From Chloroflexota bacterium (GTDB lineage: Bacteria; Chloroflexota; Ktedonobacteria; Ktedonobacterales; Ktedonobacteraceae): a DNA stretch of 28,349 bases. Below the pieces are notes generated by a model. The model worked only from the letters and a program-made list of their open reading frames with translations, was not told the origin of the DNA and searched no databases. The number at the start of each line of letters is the position of its first letter. Position 1 is the first letter of the stretch. The translations under genes and the position numbers were made by a program. The stretch covers positions 1 to 28,349 of the forward strand of contig VBJK01000241.1 of NCBI GenBank assembly GCA_005879655.1, written 5' to 3'. Shown piece after piece: positions 13,987 through 21,627 of this stretch.

Positions 13987-16372
13987 TTTTTCTTTAGCCA
14001 CGCCAGAAGCCCAAGGCCCGATGGCACGTAATGATGTAGGGCATCCTAGCTTCACTATCACTATTGATGGTAAGGTGATGCAGGCGTATGAAGGCCAGAC
14101 TATTCTGAGCGTGGCAATTGATAATGGGATGCACGATATCCCAAATCTGTGTAATGATGAAAAGCTAGAGCCTACTTCGGCTTGTCGTATGTGCCTGGTG
14201 CATATCGAGGGTGCCGAGCGGCCTCTACCTTCTTGTAATACAGCTGCGGCTCCTGGTATGGTAGTGAAGACCAACTCCGATGAGTTGTTTCATATTCGCC
14301 GTACAAACCTGGAGATGATGCTTTCTGACCACAATGCGTATTGTCAGCCGCCGTGTCAGGTAGACTGTCCAACGCATATTGATATCCCTGGTTATCTGGA
14401 ACTGATCGCCAAGGGATCGATGAAGGAAGCTGCACGCTTAGTCAAAGAGGTGCTACCGTTCCCTTTTATTTTGGGGTTGACGTGTCCTGCACCCTGTCAG
14501 AAGGCGTGCCGCCGTACCTTGGTCGAGGAAGAGATTGCTATCTGCCGTATGCATGGTCATGCAGCTGAGTCGTGTTTGCTTGATCCTCCTGTGCCATACG
14601 AGAAAGATCCTACTACTGGCAAGAGGGTCGCTATCATTGGTGGGGGTCCTGCGGGCCTGACCTGTGCGTATTATCTTGCTTTGAAGGGGCACTACTGCAA
14701 AGTCTTTGAGATGCAGCCCCAGGCTGGGGGTATGTTGCGCTACGGCATTCCTGAGTATCGTTTGCAGAAGGATATGATGGACCGCGAGCTGGAGCATGTC
14801 TGGCAGTTGGGCGTTGATCTGCAATGCAATGTCAAGCTGGGCCGTGATTTCACCATTGACGATCTTTTGGCTCAAGGTTTCGACGCGGTATATATCTCTA
14901 TTGGGTGTTGGACCAGTAATGATCTGCGTGTGCCTGGTGAAGACGCCGAAGGCGTTGTGAATGCTATTGCTTATCTGGGCGATAAAGTTGAAGGCAAGCC
15001 CATTCTTGTGAAGGAGGGCAAGGAAGTCGTCGTCATTGGTGGTGGTTTCACCGCATTTGACTGTACACGTACTTCTCTGCGTCTGGGTGCGAAAGTGCAT
15101 ACCATGTATCGCCGTGGTCGCGGTGAAATGGGTGCCACTCAGGAAGAAGTTGAGGATGGTGAGGCTGAGGGCACACATCTGCAACTCTATGTCAGCCAGA
15201 CCCGTATCGTGGCTGAGAACGGCAAGGTTAAGGGTGTTGAGTTCCAGCGTAACAAACTCGGTGAGCCAGATGCTAGCGGGCGTCGTCGTCCTGTGCCGAT
15301 CCCAGGGTCTGAGTTTGTTCTGGAATGCGATACGGTTATCCCTGCTATTGGTCAGGCCGTTGATACCAAGGTGCTTGATGAAAAGTCCGGTGTGAGGTGG
15401 ACTAAATGGAAGACGGTGCAGACGAACCCGCACAACTTTATGACAGATCGCCAAGGCGTGTTTTCTGGCGGTGACTGTCAGATGGGGGCTAAGACGATCA
15501 TCGAGTGTGTGGCGCAGGGCAAATTGGGTGCTCGCTCGATCCATGCCTACTTGGCGGGTGAGGATATGAAAGAGGTCGCCCGTCGCCTGGAGTTAGAAGA
15601 GCGCAAGCCGGACCTGTTCGACATTGTGCCCTACAAGCCAGTCGAACCCAAGGTAAAGATGCCGATGCTCCCCTACGAGGAACGCAAACGCAACTTCCGC
15701 CTCATCGAAATGGGCTACCTGCGCGAACAGGCTGCACGTGAAGCTGGTCGCTGCTTACAGTGTGCCTGTCCAGCTGCCGGTCAATGTGATTTGCAGCGCT
15801 ACAGTATCGAGCATGGGTTGGCAGATAATCGCTTCCATGATGGTGAGGCGAGCGATTACCATGATTACGACATGGACCTATCGCACAGCTTTATCCTGCG
15901 CGATCCCAATAAGTGTATTAACTGTACACAGTGTGTGCGTGTTTGCCACGATGTGATCGGGCCTGATTGCTATGGTATGTTTGGCAAAGGCTTTGATACC
16001 ATCGTCTCCACACCGTTTAACGTCAGTTTGCATGATACTGACTGTGTTTCCTGTGGTGCATGTGCGCAGGTCTGTCCTACTGGTTCGTTGATGATGGCTG
16101 AGCGCTACTTGACGCGCTACTCCTTCGCGCTGGATCGTTGTATCTTCTGTGGTGACTGCGTCGAGGTTTGTCCCCACGGAGCGTTGGGGGAAACGCCCAA
16201 CTTTGAACTCTCCTTCTTCAATCGCTTTGGAGAAGATGTCACTCTGGAGAAGGATGACTTGGCGAATGCACCTAATTATCTAGTACGTCAGCGTCTGCCT
16301 CGTGATAAGAAGAGCTTGCCGGTAATGAGTCCGCTGGTTCGTCCGTTGCCAGCCCGTGGTATTCGAGAATAA
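13964..16372 (+). CDS. NuoG/HydA-like iron-sulfur protein with inserted GltD-type FAD/NAD(P)H oxidoreductase
   Basis: An 802-residue multidomain redox protein. The N-terminal [2Fe-2S] ferredoxin domain has ligands C63, C74, C77 and C91 in the NuoG spacing. Cys groups C127/C131/C135 and C174/C178/C182 follow, as at the start of GltD/NfnB proteins. The first dinucleotide fold is VAIIGGGPAG (222-231), with AGGMLRYGIPEYRL. The second fold is VVVIGGGFTAFD (355-366), and the closing FAD motif is VFSGGD (499-504). A NuoG-type [4Fe-4S] segment follows (C597, C600, C608, ending CDLQRYSIEHGL), without the usual His ligand nearby. Then come three 4Fe-4S motifs starting at C651, C694 and C726. The GltD module thus sits between the first and second iron-sulfur domains of a NuoG/HydA frame. 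It overlaps the NuoF-like gene by 23 bases. Likely role: NAD(P)H-linked electron entry, possibly bifurcating as in Nfn/Stn enzymes (inference). Confidence 0.88.
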   Translation: MAISIRDNFSLATPEAQGPMARNDVGHPSFTITIDGKVMQAYEGQTILSVAIDNGMHDIPNLCNDEKLEPTSACRMCLVHIEGAERPLPSCNTAAAPGMVVKTNSDELFHIRRTNLEMMLSDHNAYCQPPCQVDCPTHIDIPGYLELIAKGSMKEAARLVKEVLPFPFILGLTCPAPCQKACRRTLVEEEIAICRMHGHAAESCLLDPPVPYEKDPTTGKRVAIIGGGPAGLTCAYYLALKGHYCKVFEMQPQAGGMLRYGIPEYRLQKDMMDRELEHVWQLGVDLQCNVKLGRDFTIDDLLAQGFDAVYISIGCWTSNDLRVPGEDAEGVVNAIAYLGDKVEGKPILVKEGKEVVVIGGGFTAFDCTRTSLRLGAKVHTMYRRGRGEMGATQEEVEDGEAEGTHLQLYVSQTRIVAENGKVKGVEFQRNKLGEPDASGRRRPVPIPGSEFVLECDTVIPAIGQAVDTKVLDEKSGVRWTKWKTVQTNPHNFMTDRQGVFSGGDCQMGAKTIIECVAQGKLGARSIHAYLAGEDMKEVARRLELEERKPDLFDIVPYKPVEPKVKMPMLPYEERKRNFRLIEMGYLREQAAREAGRCLQCACPAAGQCDLQRYSIEHGLADNRFHDGEASDYHDYDMDLSHSFILRDPNKCINCTQCVRVCHDVIGPDCYGMFGKGFDTIVSTPFNVSLHDTDCVSCGACAQVCPTGSLMMAERYLTRYSFALDRCIFCGDCVEVCPHGALGETPNFELSFFNRFGEDVTLEKDDLANAPNYLVRQRLPRDKKSLPVMSPLVRPLPARGIRE

Positions 16373-16400
16373 ATCGGTGAGCAAGCTGTGCATGTAAAAG

Positions 16401-16557
16401 CCGTAGCCGCGCAATTTATTGCGCCATGTTTGCCATAAACACTCGTAGCCGCGCAATTTATTGCGCCGTGTTTTCTTTGTTTGTGGCCCTGGCGCAATAA
16501 ATTGCGCGGCTACGAGTGTTTATGGCGGGCACGGCACAATAAATTGCGCAACTACGG
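16401..16557. repeat. Composite inverted repeat built from four 23-bp palindromic units
   Basis: Two 67-base arms (16401-16467 and 16491-16557) are inverted copies that differ at seven positions, all transitions, around a 23-base centre. Each arm carries two copies of a 23-base unit: forward at 16403-16425 and 16445-16467, reverse at 16491-16513 and 16533-16555. The unit core gcgcaatttattgcgc is itself an inverted repeat (7-bp arms, 2-base loop). There is no coding potential and no transposase. It looks like a REP/MITE-type element that grew by inverted duplication. It follows the nuo-like operon by 28 bases and could end its transcripts. Confidence 0.9.
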
Positions 16558-16628
16558 CCTTCTTTTTTCTTTCTATGCACTGATGGTCAGCAAAAATCTG
16601 TGCCACACTCCTGGCTTTTTTGTTGCTG

Positions 16629-16663
16629 TATAATCGCCAGTTTGCGTTGTATACTAGTGTATA
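16629..16663 (+). promoter_or_regulatory. Candidate -10 and operator-like site of the beta-glucosidase gene
   Basis: TATAAT at 16629-16634 is a consensus -10, although the -35 region is poor. Just downstream, tatac-tagt-gtata (16650-16663) is a 5-bp-arm inverted repeat within ttgtatactagtgtataa, a form reminiscent of GntR-family operators. A repressor bound there would block transcription from this promoter. The gap from 16558 to 16720 shows nothing else. Confidence 0.35.
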
Positions 16664-16720
16664 AACAGCTCACATTCTTATAGTAAGCAATCTTCTCTCT
16701 GCAAACTCTGGAAAGGCAGC

Positions 16721-18112
16721 GTGGCTTTTATGACGCAGCAGCATGCATTACATTTTCCTGACGGTTTTCTCTGGGGAACGGCCTCCTCATCGTATCAGTG
16801 TGAGGGGGGGAATACGAATAATCAGTGGTATCGCTGGGAGCAACAGGGACGTATTCTCAGCGGCGAGCAATGTGGCGCAGCTGCAAACTGGTGGCAAGCG
16901 GCGGAGAGCGATTTTGCCCTTGCCGAACAGATGGAAAACAGCGCGCTACGTCTGAGTCTTGAATGGAGCCGCATTGAGCCGGTTGAGGGCGAGTGGGATA
17001 GTACGGCTATAGAACGCTATCGTGCTATGCTCAAAGACCTGCATGCTCGGCATATGAAGCCGGTAGTGACACTGCACCATTTTACCGAGCCGCTCTGGTT
17101 TGTTGAGCGGGGTGGCTTTGCCAAAGCGAGTAATATTCGCCTTTTTGTACGTTATGTTGCTTACGTCGTGGTGGCGTTGCGCGACCTCTGTGATTTCTGG
17201 GTGACAATTAACGAACCGAACATCTATGCCGTACAGGGCTATCTTTTGGGAGACTTTCCGCCAGGAGTGCAGAGCCTGCCTTGTACTTTTCAAGTGTTGC
17301 GCAATTTGATGCAGGCGCATGTTGAGGCATTTTACACTATTCGCAGTTTGCAGCCCACATCACAAATTGGTTACTGCCTGCATTATCGATTGTTTGATCC
17401 AGCCTCGCCTTTGTCGCCTTTGGATCGTACAGCGGCAAGCTTACAAGAGACATTTTTCAACTGGGCCATCCTTCAAGGGACAGAGAGCGGACATTTTGCC
17501 TTGCCCGCCAATTTGTTAGCTGCGCCGCTCAGGCGAGCAGTGGGGGCAAGAGATTTTCACGGTGTGAACTATTATACACGCGAGATGGTGCGCTTTGATG
17601 GTAGTGCTCCTGGTGAAATGTTTGGCAAGCGCTTTGTCCGTCCAGGGGCCGTATGCAATGATCGCGGATTAGATGAGAGCTTTGGCGAGATCTATGCCGA
17701 AGGCTTCTATCGTATTCTGGTGCAGGTTTTTCAACGGACACGTGGTAATAAGCCACTGTATGTGACAGAGAATGGCTTTTGTGACATGGCTGATAGCCGT
17801 CGCCCGCGTGCTATTCTAGAGCATCTAGCAGCTCTTCATCGTGCTATTGCCCAGGGTATTCCAGTACGTGGCTATTTCTACTGGTCGCTAGTAGATAATT
17901 TTGAGTGGAATAATGGCTGGTATGTGCGCTTTGGCTTGGTTGACGTTGATCCTATTACCCAGAAGCGAACGCCTCGTCCTAGTGCCAGTATGTTTGGGGA
18001 GATCTGCCGTGCCAACGCGATCACCGAGACGATTGTTGAGCGTTACGCGCCGGATGCCATGGAGACGATCTTTGGCCCCTATGAAGAGGCTCCGAAGGAA
18101 CTAAAGGTCTGA
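16721..18112 (+). CDS. Family GH1 beta-glucosidase
   Basis: A 463-residue retaining beta-glycosidase of glycoside hydrolase family 1, a (beta/alpha)8 barrel. The N-terminal signature is FPDGFLWGTASSSYQCEGG, with the aglycone/glycone-site motif LEWSRIEP and the LHHFTEPLWF loop. The acid/base is Glu165 in TINEP and the nucleophile Glu350 in YVTENG (numbering from GTG 16721). The C-terminal YFYWSLVDNFEWNNGW binds the sugar. No signal peptide is seen, so it is cytoplasmic and would act on imported di- or oligosaccharides or glycosides. No transporter or regulator is adjacent. The start is ambiguous: GAAAGG at 16711-16716 is four bases from GTG 16721 and thirteen from ATG 16730 (MTQQHALHFPDG). Exact specificity (glucoside, galactoside, fucoside) cannot be read from sequence. 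Confidence 0.94.
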   Translation: MAFMTQQHALHFPDGFLWGTASSSYQCEGGNTNNQWYRWEQQGRILSGEQCGAAANWWQAAESDFALAEQMENSALRLSLEWSRIEPVEGEWDSTAIERYRAMLKDLHARHMKPVVTLHHFTEPLWFVERGGFAKASNIRLFVRYVAYVVVALRDLCDFWVTINEPNIYAVQGYLLGDFPPGVQSLPCTFQVLRNLMQAHVEAFYTIRSLQPTSQIGYCLHYRLFDPASPLSPLDRTAASLQETFFNWAILQGTESGHFALPANLLAAPLRRAVGARDFHGVNYYTREMVRFDGSAPGEMFGKRFVRPGAVCNDRGLDESFGEIYAEGFYRILVQVFQRTRGNKPLYVTENGFCDMADSRRPRAILEHLAALHRAIAQGIPVRGYFYWSLVDNFEWNNGWYVRFGLVDVDPITQKRTPRPSASMFGEICRANAITETIVERYAPDAMETIFGPYEEAPKELKV

Positions 18113-18211
18113 TCTCTCTCTGTCATAGACAGACATGATACACTGACAGCAGCAGTAGGCAGAGGAACAAACACAGTTTTATGCAGACAAGCGGGAGGTT
18201 GCGGCAAGCGT

Positions 18212-18936
18212 ATGATTACGCAGATAGAAATTGATGGCTTTAAGACATTCAAGGACTTTAAAGTAGAGCTAGCTCCCTTTCAAGTCATCGTCGGTCCCAA
18301 TGGCTCAGGAAAAAGCAATCTATTTGATGCATTACAGCTACTATCAAGGCTCGCAGACAACAATTTCTATGAAGCATTTCAGGAACTACGGGGGGATGCG
18401 GGCGAGCTGTTTACTAAGTATTCTGACGTGAGTTCGAGCGAGAGCATAAAAATAGCTGTGGAAATGTTGTTGGATCGCAAAGGAAATGTGATGCACAATT
18501 TCGTGGTGTGCTGTGTTTTGATGAACCGGAGAATGCTATTCATCCTTCTTATCTGACCAACATTGCCCATCTTTTGAGGGGATTAGCGACTGATTTCAGT
18601 GATCCTCAGTGGGCTGATGAGCCTTTGCGACAAGTACTAGTCACTACCCATTCCCCAACATTTATTAGTCAACCAGATGTGATTGATGCGCTCTTGTTTA
18701 CCTATACCATGACGCCGGTCGAGCCTTCTACTACGGGTCTTCCTCCCATGCGCTTTACACATGCTGCTCCTGTGCGTTTGACAATGGATTCTACAGAAGA
18801 GAACGCTGATGTAAAAGACGAGGCAACCTATACTATTGCTCTGGTCCAGGATCTGCTTATGCGGAATCAGCTTGATGAGGCAATTGAGCGCCTTGATGAG
18901 GCGAAAACGAAGTTGAATGAGGGATCTGATGGATAG
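18212..18936 (+). pseudogene. AAA ATPase (SMC/RecF-like, defence-type) with internal deletion and frameshift
   Basis: The 5' part (18212 to about 18500) encodes MITQIEIDGFKTFKDFKVEL, then Walker A VGPNGSGKSN (G28-S35), typical of the AAA-15/21 class. The 3' part, in another frame, encodes VLCFDEPENAIHP (Walker B) followed by RQVLVTTHSPTFISQP (the His switch region) and a helical C-terminus ending in LNEGSDG. Between them the usual 200 or so residues, including the signature region, are missing. The junction near 18494-18507 also changes frame, so the 5' frame stops at 18554-18556. Both ends are well conserved, which suggests recent decay. The next remnant overlaps its stop by eight bases, as in intact ATPase/TOPRIM-type pairs. 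A programmed frameshift is not plausible because the deletion removes essential core. Confidence 0.82.
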
Positions 18937-19054
18937 GTTAGTATTGGGGTTGTTTGCAGAAGGCGTTACGGATGAGAGATTTTTCCTCCTATCAACAATT
19001 CGTCCAGGATGTTACTACTACTTTGCAAGCACTCAAGCTACTTCAATAGGCTGA
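18929..19054 (+). pseudogene. Truncated TOPRIM/DUF4276-like partner of the AAA ATPase
   Basis: The ATG at 18929 overlaps the ATPase stop (18934-18936). The 41 residues begin MDRLVLGLFAEGVTDERFFL, which fits the first strand and Glu-x-x-Thr-Asp motif of TOPRIM-like proteins (DUF4276 and OLD-nuclease type). The reading then passes into unrelated sequence (YYYFASTQATSIG) and stops at TGA 19052-19054. Full-length members have roughly 200 residues, so over 80 percent is gone. Gene order and the overlapping start match AAA ATPase plus TOPRIM defence-like pairs. The fragment is short, so the family call rests mainly on this motif and on context. Confidence 0.6.
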
Positions 19055-19203
19055 ATCATACGCGTTATTTATGCATAAAAAGGTGTCTAACGAAAATTTC
19101 ATGTAACAGCTTTGACCAAAGCCTCTTCTGATCGTTTAAGTATATGGAAATGGTCGTGGGCCGTGTTTGGATTTTCATTTTTATTAAGATCTGAGGATTT
19201 ATT

Positions 19204-19806
19204 ATGAATATTGGCACGGGCTATGGCCTTGCTTTTTCATCTGGCATTAATGCATACTTACCATTGCTCTCATTCAGCATCAGTGCACGCTTTTTCCACC
19301 TGTACAAGGTTAATCCTAATTTCTCCTACATCACACAAGACTGGTTCATGATCGCTCTGGCAATTTTGACGCTGGTCGATATATTCGCGGATAAGATTCC
19401 TGTGGTTGATCACGTGTGGGATATGATCCATACTGTCTTGCGACCCATTGCTGGTGCTATCGTGGCGGCTGCCAGTCAGGAGCAGCTCACTGGTCCTGGC
19501 TTGCCTGTCGTGCTGGTGTTGGGTGCAGGATTGGCGGGGATGGTGCATACGACGAAAGCTACCACACGTGTTGCTGCAACGGCTATGACAGCGGGCTTCT
19601 TGAATACAGTTATGAGCATAGTTGAAGATATTATCGTGGTGTTGACCACTGCTCTATCGCTGTTGATGCCGGTCGTTATGGTGATGCTGCTTATTGTGTT
19701 CGTCGGTGTGTTTTTATTCGTGGTTCCTCGCGTTGTGCGTGTTCTGAGAAGGAGAAGGTATAGAGGCAAGTCGAGAACGGCTTCTTTATCGGGAGAGGGA
19801 AGCTAG
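19204..19806 (+). CDS. DUF4126 family membrane protein
   Basis: A 200-residue integral membrane protein. It has the N-terminal pattern GLAFSSGINAYLPLL, the central signature LVDIFADKIPVVDHVWDMIHTVLRPIAGAI, and hydrophobic segments at about 47-65, 80-92, 100-115, 125-150 and 150-175. These match the DUF4126 family, whose function is unknown. The short C-terminal tail is basic (RRRRYRGKSR), so it is probably on the cytoplasmic side. ATG 19204 is preceded by GAGGA about eight bases upstream. The gene is monocistronic and ends ahead of two hairpins. Confidence 0.88.
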   Translation: MNIGTGYGLAFSSGINAYLPLLSFSISARFFHLYKVNPNFSYITQDWFMIALAILTLVDIFADKIPVVDHVWDMIHTVLRPIAGAIVAAASQEQLTGPGLPVVLVLGAGLAGMVHTTKATTRVAATAMTAGFLNTVMSIVEDIIVVLTTALSLLMPVVMVMLLIVFVGVFLFVVPRVVRVLRRRRYRGKSRTASLSGEGS

Positions 19807-19877
19807 TGTTCGGAAATAGAGCGTTCTCTAGCGTTTTATGACAGTTTGTTAATGATGGTTGACACGCTGTTCCGTAT

Positions 19878-19904
19878 GAGGTATTCTCTTATTGGGAATA
19901 CCTC
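19878..19904 (+). terminator. Hairpin downstream of the DUF4126 gene
   Basis: A perfect 9-bp stem, gaggtattc (19878-19886) with gaatacctc (19896-19904), and a 9-base loop, followed by a T-rich stretch (gttccttatttgg). It is a plausible first terminator for the plus-strand gene that ends at 19806. Confidence 0.55.
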
Positions 19905-19925
19905 GTTCCTTATTTGGTATTTAGT

Positions 19926-19975
19926 AAAACCCAATCATTATTACGCTATCAGCGCTGTGATAATGGTTGGGTTTT
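19926..19975. terminator. Bidirectional intrinsic terminator between convergent genes
   Basis: A 16-bp stem pairs 19926-19941 with 19960-19975 (one G-T pair). The arms begin with AAAA and end with TTTT, so both strands show a stem followed by a T-run. It sits between the DUF4126 gene (plus) and the PLP-enzyme gene (minus, ending at 20009) and can terminate both. Confidence 0.8.
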
Positions 19976-20008
19976 CGTTAATATGGGGAGTATCAGTTCG
20001 CTACGTTT

Positions 20009-21184
20009 TTATGAAGATGAGCTATGCAATGCCTGATCCAGATCGTGCATGATATCTTCAACGCTTTCTATGCCGACAGATAATCTGACACATCCTTCAT
20101 TGATGCCCAGCATTTTGCGTTCGGCATCGCTCAAGGTGCGGTGTGACGACATGGGAGGATAACTCAAGAGTGAGAAGACATCTCCCAATGTTGTGGCGGG
20201 CAGACAGAGCTGTGTACTATTCATAAAGCGATAGACCACTGCGCGTGATTGTGCTTTAAGTTCAAAGGCGAGCAAGCCCCCATAGAGTTCATGGTCTAAG
20301 AGCCGACTGGCGAGGTCATGCTGAGGATGGTCCGGCAAGCCGGGGTAGTAAACGCGCTCGATGGCCGGGTGTTGTTGTAGGAAACGTGCAACCTGTAGTG
20401 CATTGCTACAGTGGCGCTCCATGCGTAGCGCGAGGGTACGCAGACCTCGTAGCATCAGGTGAGCATCAAAAATCACCATACCACCAGTAGTATCACCATG
20501 ACCACTGACGTATTTTGTTGTGCTGTGGACTACCAGGTCAAAGCCATGTTCAATTGGTCGCAGCAGATAGGGCGTGACGAAGGTACTATCTACTATACTG
20601 ACGGCCCCTACTTCTTTGGCAACGGCACTAATAGCATCTAAGTCAACCAGCTTGACGAGCGGATTAGAGAGCGTTTCTGCATAGACAACATCCGGCTCTT
20701 CATTGCGGATCAGCGCAATGGCATCAGGACTACAGAGGTCTGCTAGCACAACTTGAGTACCAACGGGGATAAAAAGTTTTTGCAAGAGGCCAATCGTGGG
20801 TCCGTAGAGATCCTTCGATGCGACAATTTTGGTACCTGCTCCTAAGCCTGCGGCCACCAGAGCTGCATGAATAGCTCCCATACCTGAACCGAAGGCTACT
20901 GCTCCAACGCCACCTTCTGCCTGTGTCAACGCTATCTCTAACGCGTTAGCGCTGCGATTGCCCTGCCGTGCATAAACGAAAGCCGGGTCGCCATCTGGCG
21001 TAGTGCCATTGAAGGCTTTGTCTAGCTCTTCAACGCTCTCATAAAGGTAAGTAGTACTGGCATGAATTGGTGGGATGGTCGGGGTTCCAGCGGCATCATT
21101 GGGACGCTTCCTGAAGCCGCCATGAACAAGAACGGTCTCAAGGTGCCAATTGGCTGTGTGGTCTTGTGGCTTGTGTTGTGTCAT
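20009..21184 (-). CDS. Cys/Met-metabolism PLP-dependent enzyme (cystathionine gamma-synthase/lyase type) with internal deletion
   Basis: A 391-residue enzyme of the trans-sulfuration family (cystathionine gamma-synthase, gamma-lyase, methionine gamma-lyase). Features: the N-terminal block TIPPIHASTTYLYES, Tyr-x-Arg in FVYARQGNRS, the PLP-ring segment AVAFGSGMGAIHAAL, the SLY-type Tyr in KDLYGPT, VDSTFVTPYLLRP, and Schiff-base Lys224 in HSTTKYVSGHGD. The end reads CVRLSVGIESVEDIMHDLDQAL. Oddity: GGMVI (residues 234-238) runs directly into FDAHLMLRGLRTL. In relatives about 23 residues lie between these motifs, a helix-loop close to the active site, so folding or activity may be affected. Extensions at both ends keep the total length normal and hide the gap. 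ATG 21184 has AAGAGG about six bases upstream. Exact reaction is not assignable. Confidence 0.88.
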   Translation of the reverse strand: MTQHKPQDHTANWHLETVLVHGGFRKRPNDAAGTPTIPPIHASTTYLYESVEELDKAFNGTTPDGDPAFVYARQGNRSANALEIALTQAEGGVGAVAFGSGMGAIHAALVAAGLGAGTKIVASKDLYGPTIGLLQKLFIPVGTQVVLADLCSPDAIALIRNEEPDVVYAETLSNPLVKLVDLDAISAVAKEVGAVSIVDSTFVTPYLLRPIEHGFDLVVHSTTKYVSGHGDTTGGMVIFDAHLMLRGLRTLALRMERHCSNALQVARFLQQHPAIERVYYPGLPDHPQHDLASRLLDHELYGGLLAFELKAQSRAVVYRFMNSTQLCLPATTLGDVFSLLSYPPMSSHRTLSDAERKMLGINEGCVRLSVGIESVEDIMHDLDQALHSSSS

Positions 21185-21627
21185 GAAATCCTCTTATTAT
21201 TGATCATGCTAGTGGACTCATGCTGGCTTGCCTCTTGCCAGTGCTAATAAGGCGCGTGAGTATGATATATCTGGCAGCCTGTGAGGCTGTGTCAGGCGAG
21301 TCCATAGACAAATAGCAGAGCGTTGGGATCTGTTTGTCGTTATTATAACATTATTGAGGTCTGGCTCTGTTGTGCTCTATGGATGAGGAGATGCACTCTA
21401 TTATTCATTGGCTAGTAGGACTATAGGACTAGTACATGTGGATGAACGCATTGACATCTTGCTCTACAGCCACCTATACTTTAGGGGTTAGTGTTATGCT
21501 CATGTGTACTTTGTAGACTGGGGACTAGTTGTTGGCTCTATTTTGTATGTTCTAGCATAACTGCGATAGATGGGAAGCCGCAGATGTGTAAGCTCTGATT
21601 TACTTGGAGCAGAGAGAGAGTGACATC
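21185..21627. other. 443-base divergent intergenic region
   Basis: Lies between the PLP enzyme (minus) and the zinc-ribbon pseudokinase (plus). It contains a strong plus-strand promoter at 21451-21480. Upstream of it is a duplicated heptamer aggacta (21417-21423 and 21425-21431), a possible regulator site. There is also a small ctggc/gccag inverted repeat near 21222-21241 in the minus-strand leader. No riboswitch, RNA gene or ORF with coding character was seen. Confidence 0.5.
21451..21480 (+). promoter_or_regulatory. Sigma70-type promoter of the pseudokinase gene
   Basis: Consensus TTGACA at 21451-21456, an 18-base spacer, and TATACT at 21475-21480. The expected start is near 21487, leaving a 5' leader of about 140 bases before ATG 21628. 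Confidence 0.7.

Noticed and set aside
14453..15544. 363-codon minus-strand ORF inside the NuoG/GltD gene
   Set aside because: Antisense of two conserved dinucleotide folds; its composition is an artefact of codon bias.
19055..19203. Possible RNA gene or further fragment of the decayed defence pair
   Set aside because: No tRNA-like fold or continuing reading frame could be recognised in this AT-rich gap.
19846..20052. 68-codon plus-strand ORF after the DUF4126 gene
   Set aside because: It crosses two strong hairpins, including the bidirectional terminator, and runs into the PLP-enzyme gene.
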